Part shown: one piece after another, positions 44,569-52,677 of the stretch
Numbering within the stretch: the stretch's first letter is position 1
Layout: every line of letters starts with the position of its first letter
NCBI RefSeq assembly: GCF_025354435.1
Contig: NZ_JANXMU010000060.1
Span: forward strand, 62,001-126,000
Source: Rhodoferax sp.
GTDB taxonomy: Bacteria; Pseudomonadota; Gammaproteobacteria; Burkholderiales; Burkholderiaceae_C
Direction of reading: 5' to 3'
Length of the DNA: 64,000 bases
Notes under the pieces: model-generated
What the model saw: only the letters and a program-made list of their open reading frames with translations
Told to the model about the DNA's origin: nothing
The model's database searches: none
Program-made: the position numbers and the translations under genes

Positions 44569-45969
44569 ATGAACGACCAGTTGCTTTTCGCGGACTATAT
44601 GCTGCCAATGACGCCGGGCAACCCGGTGATCACCAACGGTGCCGTGTGGGTGGATGGTCGCGGTCGGATCGCGGCCGTTGGCGCGGCGGCGGATGTGCTG
44701 GCGCTGGCGCCGCCCAACGCCAGCGTTCGGCACCTCAAAGACCGGCTGCTGATGCCGGGCCTGGTCAACACGCACTGCCATTCCGGGCTGTTGCGTGGCA
44801 CCGCAGAAGGTTTGCCCGTTTGGGCTTGGTTGCAGCAGTTCATTGATCCAATGCACCGTGTGCTCAACGCCGAGGAAGCTGCTGCTGCATCGTGGCTGTG
44901 CTACGCCGAATCGCTGCTGTCGGGCACCACCACGGTGGTAGATATGTGGCGCTTCATGGATGGCAGCGGCTTTGCGGCGCAAGAACTCGGAATTCGGGCC
45001 ATTCTGGTTCCGTATGTGGCCGAGCACCCCGAGCACGCCTATTTCGAAACGCTGGACAGCAACGAGCGCACCATCCAGCAATGGCACGGCAAGGCCGATG
45101 GCCGCATCAGCGTTTGGGTCGGCCTGGAGCACATGTTTTATGCCGTGCCCCAGGCTTGGGACCGGGCTGTGCGCATGTCCAAAGAATACGGTGTGGGCCT
45201 GCATACCTATAGCAACGAAAGCCGCTTCGATGTGGAGGAAACCCAGCGCCGCTACGGCATGCGCCCGGTGGAGGCTCTGGCCAAATTTGGCTTGCTCGAT
45301 GCCCACCGCGTACTCTTGGCCCACGGTGTGTGGCTGTCCGACGGGGAAATCAAATTGCTGCGGGAGCGCGGCGTGGGCATCGCGCACAACCCGGTCAGCA
45401 ACATGAAGCTGGCCAGCGGTGCCGCGCCGGTAGAGAAACTATTGGCCGCGGGTATCGCGGTCGGACTCGGCACGGACGGTGAGAAAGAAAACAACAACCT
45501 CGACATGTTTGAGGAAATGAAGGTCGCGTCTTTGCTCGCCAAGTTCTCCAAGCTCGACGCGCAAGCGCTGGATGCCTGGTCCATCTGCAGAATGGCCACG
45601 GCAACCGGTGCCCGGGCGCTGGGTATGGACCACGAAATCGGCACGCTGGAAGTGGGCAAAGCCGCCGACCTGATTGCCGTGTGCACCGGCACGCCGCGGA
45701 TGACGCCGCTGTTAACCGGCCCGCATTTGAACCTGCACCACAACCTGGTCCACGCCGTCCAGGGCGGCGACGTAGATTTGACGATGGTGAACGGGCGGGT
45801 TTGCGTGGCCGATGGCCGCTTGGTCACGGCCGACATGCGCAGCCTCATCGATAGGGTCAACCGCGTGGCGCCAGGTCTCTTCGCCCGCCGCACGGCCTGG
45901 CTCCAGCAGAATGGCGTGGGTGTGCAGCGCGGAGACGAATCACCCGCCGAGGGGTTGTTCAGGTTATAA
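44569..45969 (+). CDS. TRZ/ATZ-family amidohydrolase (MtaD-like deaminase)
   Basis: Metal-dependent deaminase/hydrolase of 466 residues, cytosolic. N-terminal strand region (LLFADYMLPM), then LLMPGLVNTHCHSG with the metal HxH motif, GLHTYSNES (third His), VLLAHGVWLSD (fourth His) and GLGTDGEKENNNLDMFEEMK (catalytic Asp). The GTDG...NNLDMFEEM block resembles 5-methylthioadenosine/S-adenosylhomocysteine deaminases and related TRZ/ATZ chlorohydrolases, so a purine or triazine-like aminated ring is the likely substrate. It stands alone, with an AT-rich upstream region and a dispersed repeat right after the stop. The exact substrate is uncertain. Confidence 0.8.
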   Translation: MNDQLLFADYMLPMTPGNPVITNGAVWVDGRGRIAAVGAAADVLALAPPNASVRHLKDRLLMPGLVNTHCHSGLLRGTAEGLPVWAWLQQFIDPMHRVLNAEEAAAASWLCYAESLLSGTTTVVDMWRFMDGSGFAAQELGIRAILVPYVAEHPEHAYFETLDSNERTIQQWHGKADGRISVWVGLEHMFYAVPQAWDRAVRMSKEYGVGLHTYSNESRFDVEETQRRYGMRPVEALAKFGLLDAHRVLLAHGVWLSDGEIKLLRERGVGIAHNPVSNMKLASGAAPVEKLLAAGIAVGLGTDGEKENNNLDMFEEMKVASLLAKFSKLDAQALDAWSICRMATATGARALGMDHEIGTLEVGKAADLIAVCTGTPRMTPLLTGPHLNLHHNLVHAVQGGDVDLTMVNGRVCVADGRLVTADMRSLIDRVNRVAPGLFARRTAWLQQNGVGVQRGDESPAEGLFRL

Positions 45970-46034
45970 GCTATATAAATAATAGCTGCTAGCTTAGGTT
46001 ATATATGCGCTAGAGCCACTTTTTATTTATATTT
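45964..46034 (-). repeat. Dispersed palindromic repeat after the amidohydrolase gene
   Basis: In reverse orientation: TAGCTGCTAGCTTAGG, then TATATGCGCTAGAGCCACTT and an AT-rich tail. It begins within the last codon of the upstream gene. The remaining bases to 46210 hold no gene or hairpin that I can support. Confidence 0.75.
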
Positions 46035-46210
46035 TTGTACCCCGCGCACCCGCGCCCTGCCCCGCCTGCCACGGCATCCGCGCTAGAGACCCTGGGGACG
46101 CCAGCCGATGCGCATGACCGTTACGACTAGCTGGCCAGACCATAGGCCTTATAGTCGGCCCAAAAGAAACAAATAGACACACTTAGAGACGGAATCAACC
46201 CCCATCCACG

Positions 46211-49200
46211 ATGACAACCAAGCCTTCCCGACGCTACCCCAGCGCTGTCCATGCATGGGTGGTGGCGGGTATTGTTTTTGTGATTACAGCATGTGCTGCG
46301 GCACTGCTGGTGTGGAGCATGGAACAGCGCCGCGTGCAAAGCGAGCGCGCCAGGGTCGACAGCATCGTGGCCGACCGGGCGCACGCCATCCAGAGCACGA
46401 TTGAGCGGGCGCTGTCCAGCGCTTACGCGTTGTCGGCCATGGTCCACCAAGCGGGTGGGGAATTCTCGAATTTTGAAGGCGTGGCCAGCGAAATGCTGTC
46501 CTTGTACCCGGGGGTGACCATGTTTGCCCTGTCACCGAGCGGCATTGTTCGCAAGGTGGTACCGCTGGCAGGCAACGAGGCCACCATGGGCTTTAACCAG
46601 CTCAAAGACCCGGTGCAAAGCAAAGAAGCCAACCGCGCCGTACAAACCGGCAAGCTCACGCTGGCGGGGCCGCTGAACCTGGTGCAAGGTGGCTTGGGCG
46701 TGGTGGGCCGTTTGCCGGTGTATTTACAGGATTCCCCGCTGGCAGGCGTGAACCCGTCTGCCCCGCGGTTTTGGGGATTTGTGTCGGTGGTGATCCGCTT
46801 GCCGGAAGCTTTGGCGGGCAGCGGCGTGGCGCAGTTGGCCGACCACGGCATCGCCTACGAGCTGTGGCGCATACGGCCCGACAGCCAGCTACGGCAGAGC
46901 ATTGCCATGTCGGGTACCCAGGCCCCGGTCGATACCGTGGACCGCGATGTGCTGGTACCCAACGGGAACTGGGTATTGAGCGGCGCGCCCATCCAGGGCT
47001 GGGGCGACCCTGCCGGGCTGGCGTTCAAAGTGGCGCTGGGCCTGCTATTCAGCGCCCTGCTGGGCTGGGCGGCCCATTTGCTGATGCAACTCAAACGCCA
47101 AGAACACAACCTGGAGGCCCAGGTCGTCGAGCGCACCTACGAGATATCGGCCACCCAAAACAAGCTGCAGGCCACGCTGGATGCCATACCCGACCTGATG
47201 TTCGAACTCGGCCTGGACGGCACGGTGTACGACTGCCGCATGCCCCCTGCCCTGCTGCTGGACATCCGGCCCGAACAGTACCTGGGCCGCAAGGCCGAAG
47301 ATGTATTGCCCGTAGAGGCGGCGCGCACGGTAGGTGCAGCCTTGAACGAGGCACAGCAAACCGGCCGTTCAGAGGGGGGCCAGGTGCAGCTGCCGTTTGC
47401 CCAAGGGCTGCAGTGGTTTGAAATTTCGGTGGCGCGCAAAACGCCGCTAGAAGCCGTACCGGCTGGCATGCCCGATGCGGATGCACCGCGCTTCATTCTG
47501 CTGGCCCGCAACATCACCCAGCGGGTGCAAGCGGATCTGGATCTGCGTATTGCCGCTACGGCCTTCAATGCCCAGGATGGCATGGCGGTGACCGATGCCC
47601 AGCGCCGCATCTTGCGCTGCAACTCGGCATTTACCCAGATTACCGGCTACACCGAAGCCGATGTGCAGGGCCAGAGCCTGAACATTCTCAATTCAGGCCG
47701 CCATCCGCGAGAGTTCTACCAAACTATGTGGGAAAGCGTGGATACCGCCGGCACCTGGCGTGGCGAGGTCTGGAACCGGCGCAAAAATGGTGCCATTTAC
47801 CCCGATGCGCGCAGCACCACGGCGGTCAAAGATGCCCAAGGCCAGGTCACGCACTACGTCAACACCTTCAACGACATCACCCAGCGCAAGGCGGCCGAAG
47901 AAGAAATCAACCAGCTGGCGTTTTACGACCCGCTGACGCACTTGCCCAACCGCCGCCTGCTGGTAGACCGGCTGCGCCAGGCCTTGGCGCTGGGCGCACG
48001 CAGCCACCACTTTGGCGCACTGCAGTTCATTGATCTGGACAACTTCAAGGCGCTGAACGACAGCCTGGGCCACGACATGGGCGACTTGCTGTTGCAGCAG
48101 GTGGCGACGCGGCTGGCCGCCTGCGTGCGGGCTACCGACACCGTGGCCCGCCTGGGCGGCGACGAATTTGTGGTGCTGCTGACCCAACTCAGCACAGACC
48201 GCGATGAAGCTGCCGCCCACGCCGAAGCGGTGGGCGAAAAGATGCGCCACGCCATCACCCAGCCTTACCTGCTGGAAACGCACGAGCACCAGTTGTCGGC
48301 CAGCCTTGGCATTACCCTGTACCAAGGCATGGATGCCAGCATTGACGAGCTGCTGAAACAGGCCGATCTGGCCATGTACCAGGCCAAAGCGGCCGGGCGC
48401 AACACGCTGCGTTTTTACGACCCGCAGATGCAGGCGGTGGTGAACACCCGCGTAGCGCTGGAGGCCGACATCCGCCGGGCCCTGTTGGTACAGCAGTTTC
48501 AGTTGTACTACCAGGTGCAGGTGGATGCTCAGGGCCTGCCCGTGGGGGCCGAGGCGCTGCTGCGCTGGCCGCACCCGCAGCGCGGCATGGTGCCACCCAA
48601 CGATTTCATTCCACTGGCTGAGGACACCGGTTTGATCTTGCCGCTGGGCCTCTGGGTGCTGCAGCAGGCTTGCACCCAGCTTCGCGCCTGGAGCCAGCAC
48701 GCCGCCACCCAGCATCTGACGCTGGCAGTGAACGTCAGCGCACGGCAATTTCGCCAGCCCGATTTTGTGGCATCGGTGCTGCAGGTACTGAACAACACCG
48801 GCGCGGCGGCACGCCTGTTGAAACTGGAGCTGACCGAGAGCCTGCTGGTCAATGACGTAGAGGAAACCATCGCCAAAATGCGGGCGCTCAAGGCCAGCGG
48901 CGTGGGTTTCTCGCTGGATGACTTTGGCACCGGGTATTCATCACTGTCCTACCTGAAGCGCTTGCCGCTGGAGCAGCTGAAAATCGACCAGTCTTTTGTA
49001 CGGGACCTGCTTACCGACCCCAACGATGCGGCCATCGCCCGCACCGTGATCGCACTGGGCCACAGCTTGGGCCTGGCGGTGATCGCCGAAGGTGTGGAAA
49101 CCGAAGCACAACGCAGTTTTCTTGCAGCCCAGGGCTGCGACGCTTACCAGGGTTACCTGTTTAGCCGACCGGTTCCGGCGCAGGCTTTCGGGGAGTGGCT

Positions 49201-49243
49201 GCAGCGCTATGTAGGGCAGCCGCCGAGCTTTCCTACAATCTGA
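46211..49243 (+). CDS. CHASE-PAS-GGDEF-EAL cyclic-di-GMP enzyme
   Basis: 1010-residue inner-membrane signalling protein. Helix 1 (about 14-38), periplasmic CHASE-like sensor domain (about 70-260; ALSAMVHQAGGEFSNFEGVASEM, FALSPSGIVRKVVPLAGNEA), helix 2 (about 272-297), two PAS domains (about 310-440 and 445-560; the second has GYTEADVQGQSLNILNSG), GGDEF domain with RLGGDEF near residue 650 and inhibitory RxxD site (RATD), and EAL domain (VGAEALLRW near 779; LDDFGTGYSSLSYLKRLPL, LKIDQSFV). Both catalytic motifs are intact, so it could make and degrade c-di-GMP; the net activity cannot be predicted. Confidence 0.93.
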   Translation: MTTKPSRRYPSAVHAWVVAGIVFVITACAAALLVWSMEQRRVQSERARVDSIVADRAHAIQSTIERALSSAYALSAMVHQAGGEFSNFEGVASEMLSLYPGVTMFALSPSGIVRKVVPLAGNEATMGFNQLKDPVQSKEANRAVQTGKLTLAGPLNLVQGGLGVVGRLPVYLQDSPLAGVNPSAPRFWGFVSVVIRLPEALAGSGVAQLADHGIAYELWRIRPDSQLRQSIAMSGTQAPVDTVDRDVLVPNGNWVLSGAPIQGWGDPAGLAFKVALGLLFSALLGWAAHLLMQLKRQEHNLEAQVVERTYEISATQNKLQATLDAIPDLMFELGLDGTVYDCRMPPALLLDIRPEQYLGRKAEDVLPVEAARTVGAALNEAQQTGRSEGGQVQLPFAQGLQWFEISVARKTPLEAVPAGMPDADAPRFILLARNITQRVQADLDLRIAATAFNAQDGMAVTDAQRRILRCNSAFTQITGYTEADVQGQSLNILNSGRHPREFYQTMWESVDTAGTWRGEVWNRRKNGAIYPDARSTTAVKDAQGQVTHYVNTFNDITQRKAAEEEINQLAFYDPLTHLPNRRLLVDRLRQALALGARSHHFGALQFIDLDNFKALNDSLGHDMGDLLLQQVATRLAACVRATDTVARLGGDEFVVLLTQLSTDRDEAAAHAEAVGEKMRHAITQPYLLETHEHQLSASLGITLYQGMDASIDELLKQADLAMYQAKAAGRNTLRFYDPQMQAVVNTRVALEADIRRALLVQQFQLYYQVQVDAQGLPVGAEALLRWPHPQRGMVPPNDFIPLAEDTGLILPLGLWVLQQACTQLRAWSQHAATQHLTLAVNVSARQFRQPDFVASVLQVLNNTGAAARLLKLELTESLLVNDVEETIAKMRALKASGVGFSLDDFGTGYSSLSYLKRLPLEQLKIDQSFVRDLLTDPNDAAIARTVIALGHSLGLAVIAEGVETEAQRSFLAAQGCDAYQGYLFSRPVPAQAFGEWLQRYVGQPPSFPTI
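49234..49239 (+). promoter_or_regulatory. Candidate -10 element before the TAXI protein gene
   Basis: TACAAT located in the last codons and stop of the GGDEF-EAL gene, eight bases before ATG 49248. As with dnaE, the expected start point falls at or next to the ATG. No clear -35. Confidence 0.3.
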
Positions 49244-49247
49244 CCCC

Positions 49248-50615
49248 ATGCCCAAGACCCTCAAACTGATCCTACTGTCCCTGCGCGACCTGGTCGTCTC
49301 GGCCGGTCCGGTCGTATTCATCGTGATCGGCGCACTCGCCGCAGCCTACTGGTACCTCGATCCACAGCCGCCCAAAACCGTCACCCTGGCCACCGGCCCG
49401 GCAGGCAGCGCCTATGCCGAGTTCGGCCAACGTTACGCCAACGCCCTCAAAACCAACGGCATCGACGTGGTGCTGAAGGCCACCGACGGCGCAGCCGACA
49501 ACCTGCAAATGTTGCGCAATGGCGAGGCCGACGCAGGCTTTGTGCGCGGTGGCAGTGCCGACCCGGTTGCCGACGAAGAAGCGGGCCTGATGTCCCTGGG
49601 CAGCCTGTTTTATGAACCGCTGTGGCTGTTTTACCGCACCGACGCGGCGCGCAAAATCGACCCAGGCACAGCCACGCTGACCGCCCTGCCCCAGTTGAAG
49701 TCGCTGCGCATCAATATCGACAAACAAGGCAGCGGCGTGCCCGACATCATGGAGAAGATGTTCAAGGCCAACCACATTGAGGCCCGTACGTTGCGGTCTT
49801 CGAACCTAGAGCCCGCACCCGCCGTGGAAGCGCTGCTGGCAGGCAAGCTGGACCTGATCGTGCTGGCCTCGGCACCCCAGTCGCCGCTGGTGCAGCGCCT
49901 GCTGCGCACGCGTGGCATCCAGCTGATGGACTTTGGCCAAAGCGATGCCTACGCCCGGCGCTTTCCTTTCCTGTCAGCCGTGACGCTGCCGCGTGGCGTG
50001 ATCGACCTGGCCGCCGACATGCCGCCGCACGACGTGTCCATGCTGGCCGCCACCACTTCGTTGGTATCACGCGACCAGACCCATCCCGCCCTGCGCCAGC
50101 TGTTTGCCCAGAGCGCGCAGACCGTGCACAGCGGCGCGGGCTGGTTCAACCGTGCGCGCGACTTCCCCAACACCCGCACCAGCGAGCTGCCGGTCAGCCC
50201 CGAAGGTGACCGCGCCATCAATGGCACACCGCCGTTCTGGCAGCGCTACCTGCCCTTCTGGGCCAGTAACCTGATCGAACGCATGTGGCTGGTATTGGGT
50301 GGTCTGTTGGTGTTGATGCTCCCTTTGAGCAAAATCGTGCCGCCGCTGTACCAGTTTCGCGTACGCAGCCGCGTTTTCCGCTGGTACGCAAGGCTGCGCG
50401 AGATTGAAACCAAGGTCGATGCGCACACCGGCGAGCGCGATGCCCTGCTGGACGAACTCGACGAACTCGACCGCCTGACCCACCGCATCACCGTGCCCTT
50501 GTCGTACACCGACGAGCTCTACGCCCTGCGCAACAACATTTACGCCGTGCGCAAGCGCCTGTTGGCTAACTGGCCCAAAGCATCCGAGCCAGTAGTAACA
50601 GAAGCAGAAGCGTGA
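49248..50615 (+). CDS. Membrane-anchored TAXI-family solute receptor-like protein
   Basis: 455 residues. A helix at about 13-33 (VSAGPVVFIVIGALAAAYWY) anchors a TAXI/NMT1-like binding domain (about 42-320; VTLATGPAGSAYAEFGQRYA, GEADAGFVRGGSA, SLFYEPLWLFYR). A second helix follows at about 342-362 (MWLVLGGLLVLMLPL), then a charged, helical C-terminal part of about 95 residues (RLREIETKVDAHTGERDALLDELDELDRL). TAXI proteins are normally free or lipid-anchored periplasmic receptors of TRAP transporters; no TRAP permease genes lie nearby. Starts five bases after the GGDEF-EAL stop, suggesting a functional link or simple co-transcription. Ligand unknown (glutamate-like in some TAXI proteins). Confidence 0.8.
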   Translation: MPKTLKLILLSLRDLVVSAGPVVFIVIGALAAAYWYLDPQPPKTVTLATGPAGSAYAEFGQRYANALKTNGIDVVLKATDGAADNLQMLRNGEADAGFVRGGSADPVADEEAGLMSLGSLFYEPLWLFYRTDAARKIDPGTATLTALPQLKSLRINIDKQGSGVPDIMEKMFKANHIEARTLRSSNLEPAPAVEALLAGKLDLIVLASAPQSPLVQRLLRTRGIQLMDFGQSDAYARRFPFLSAVTLPRGVIDLAADMPPHDVSMLAATTSLVSRDQTHPALRQLFAQSAQTVHSGAGWFNRARDFPNTRTSELPVSPEGDRAINGTPPFWQRYLPFWASNLIERMWLVLGGLLVLMLPLSKIVPPLYQFRVRSRVFRWYARLREIETKVDAHTGERDALLDELDELDRLTHRITVPLSYTDELYALRNNIYAVRKRLLANWPKASEPVVTEAEA

Positions 50616-50621
50616 AGGGCC

Positions 50622-50658
50622 CACAAAAACAAAAACGGCCCGCATAAACGAGCCGTTT
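50622..50658 (-). terminator. Intrinsic terminator of ettA (minus strand)
   Basis: AAACGGC (50633-50639) pairs with GCCGTTT (50652-50658). Read on the minus strand the stem is followed by TTTTTGTTTTTG, the correct side for ettA. It leaves a GC-rich repeat inside the ettA 3' untranslated region. Confidence 0.7.
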
Positions 50659-50689
50659 CCATTCCAGAGATACCGTGGAACCGGCTCCG

Positions 50690-50760
50690 CCGGGCCACTG
50701 GTATCGCCCCCTGCAAGGGGGGCGGCGCAAGACGCGAAGCGCTGCAGCCTGGGGGTGTGC
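50690..50760. repeat. GC-rich REP-like element downstream of ettA
   Basis: Contains CCGGCTCCGCCGG, CGCCCCCTGCAAGGGGGGCG and GCTGCAGCCTGGGGGTG, i.e. consecutive short palindromes ending at the ettA stop codon. Similar C5...G5 elements are, as I recall, dispersed in Comamonadaceae genomes. Single copy in this window; unrelated to the AT-rich repeat family. Confidence 0.55.
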
Positions 50761-52422
50761 TTACTTCAATGCTTTGAAACGCATCCGCTTAGGCTTGGCA
50801 CCCTCCTCGCCCAAACGCTTCTTCTTGTCGGCTTCGTACTCTTGGTAGTTACCGTCAAAGAATGTCCACTGGCTATCGCCTTCGCAGGCCAGGATGTGGG
50901 TGGCGATACGGTCCAGGAACCAACGGTCATGGCTGATGACCATCAGCGAACCGGCGAATTCCAGCAGCGCGTCTTCCAGAGCACGCAGGGTTTCCACGTC
51001 CAAGTCATTAGACGGCTCATCCAGCATCAGCACGTTGCCGCCTGCAATCAGGGTCTTGGCCAAGTGCAAACGACCACGCTCACCACCGGACAGCGAACCG
51101 ACGCGCTTTTGCTGGTCGCCGCCGTTGAAGTTGAAGCGGCCACAGTAGGCACGGCTGGCCATCTGGAACTTGCCCACGTTCAAGATGTCGAGCCCACCGG
51201 ACACGTCTTCCCAAACGGTTTTTTCATTGGCTAAATCGTCACGGTTCTGGTCCACAAACGCCATCTTGACGGTCTGGCCGATTTTCACCGTGCCGCTGTC
51301 GGGCTGCTGCTGCCCGGCGATCATGCGGAATAGCGTGGATTTACCCGCACCGTTGGGGCCGATGATGCCGACGATGGCGCCAGGTGGCACTTTGAAGCTC
51401 AGGTTGTCGATCAACACACGGTCGCCAAAAGACTTGGTGACGTTGACGAATTCGATCACTTCTTGGCCCAGGCGGTCGGCCACGGGGATGAAGATTTCGT
51501 TCGTCTCGTTGCGCTTTTGGTATTCAAAGTCGCTCAGTTCTTCAAAGCGGGCCAGACGGGCTTTGCTCTTGGCCTGGCGGGCCTTGGGGTTCTGGCGCGA
51601 CCATTCCAATTCCTTCTTCAAGGCCTTGGCACGCGATTCTTCGCCCTTTTGCTCTTGCTCCAGGCGCGCGCCCTTTTGCGTCAGCCAGTCAGAGTAGTTG
51701 CCTTTGTACGGAATGCCGGAGCCCCGGTCCAGCTCCAAAATCCATTCGGCGGCATTGTCCAAAAAGTAGCGATCGTGAGTAATAGCCACGACGGTGCCCG
51801 AGTAGCGCTGCAAAAATTGCTCCAGCCAGTCCACCGATTCGGCATCCAAGTGATTGGTAGGCTCATCCAGCAGCAGCATGTCGGGCTTGGACAACAGCAG
51901 ACGGCACAGCGCCACGCGGCGCTTTTCACCACCGGACAACACGCCCACTACGGCATCCCATGGTGGCAGGCGCAACGCGTCGGCGGCGATTTCCAGTTGG
52001 TGCTCGGAATCGGTACCGGCGGTGGCGATGATCGCTTCTAGTTCGGCTTGCTCGGCGGCCAGTGCGTCAAAGTCGGCATCCTCTTCGCCATAGGCGGTGT
52101 AGACCTCTTCCAGGCGCGCCTTGGCGGTGAATACCTTGCCCATGGCGGACTCGACGCTTTCGCGCACGGTTTGCGTGGGGTCCAGTTGGGGTTCCTGCGG
52201 CAGGTAGCCGATGTTCAGGCCAGCCATGGGCTGGGCCTCGCCTTCGATTTCCTTGTCCAGCCCGGCCATGATCTTGAGCAAGGTGGACTTGCCCGAGCCG
52301 TTCGTACCAAGCACGCCGATCTTGGCGCCAGGGAAGAAGCTGAGCGAAATATCTTTGAGAATGTGGCGCTTGGGCGGCACGATCTTGCCGACGCGGTTCA
52401 TGGTAAATACGTACTGGGCCAT
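50761..52422 (-). CDS. ettA: Energy-dependent translational throttle protein EttA (ABC-F)
   Basis: Ribosome-associated ABC-F ATPase that gates the first elongation step according to energy state. About 553 residues from ATG 52422 ([20 protein letters not shown]); longer in-frame starts are not conserved. Two ABC domains: Walker A [9 protein letters not shown] with signature [11 protein letters not shown], and GPNGAGKST with [13 protein letters not shown]. The EttA-specific arm and linker are present ([35 protein letters not shown] is seen as LEQFLQRY...). No membrane segment, as expected for ABC-F. Divergent from the helicase gene. Confidence 0.95.
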   Translation of the reverse strand: [553 protein letters not shown]

Positions 52423-52654
52423 CTTTTTGAGAGTGAAGTTGCTGCAAAAAATCTGCCGAAACAAGTCGGGCGAACGCCGATTATCCCAGCATGCGACAAT
52501 CTACAGGTTGCGGCATTCCAATTGGCTGCAACGCCAGCACTTCGCTGGGGGCCAAAACCAAGATAAACCCTCTTGTTTTGCGTCCATTTTTAAAAAATGT
52601 CTGCCTTTGATTGGTGCCCCAGTTCACAACTGGAGCGATAGGCCAGGCTTCCAA

Positions 52655-52671
52655 GCGCCCAGGACGGGCGC
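52655..52671 (+). promoter_or_regulatory. Hairpin with SD-like loop just before the helicase gene
   Basis: GCGCCC (52655-52660) and GGGCGC (52666-52671) enclose AGGAC. AGGA is the only Shine-Dalgarno-like sequence before ATG 52678, so it is presented in, or hidden by, a hairpin loop. The rest of the 52423-52677 spacer holds the divergent promoters; I see no other clear motif in it. Confidence 0.4.
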
Positions 52672-52677
52672 AACAAA

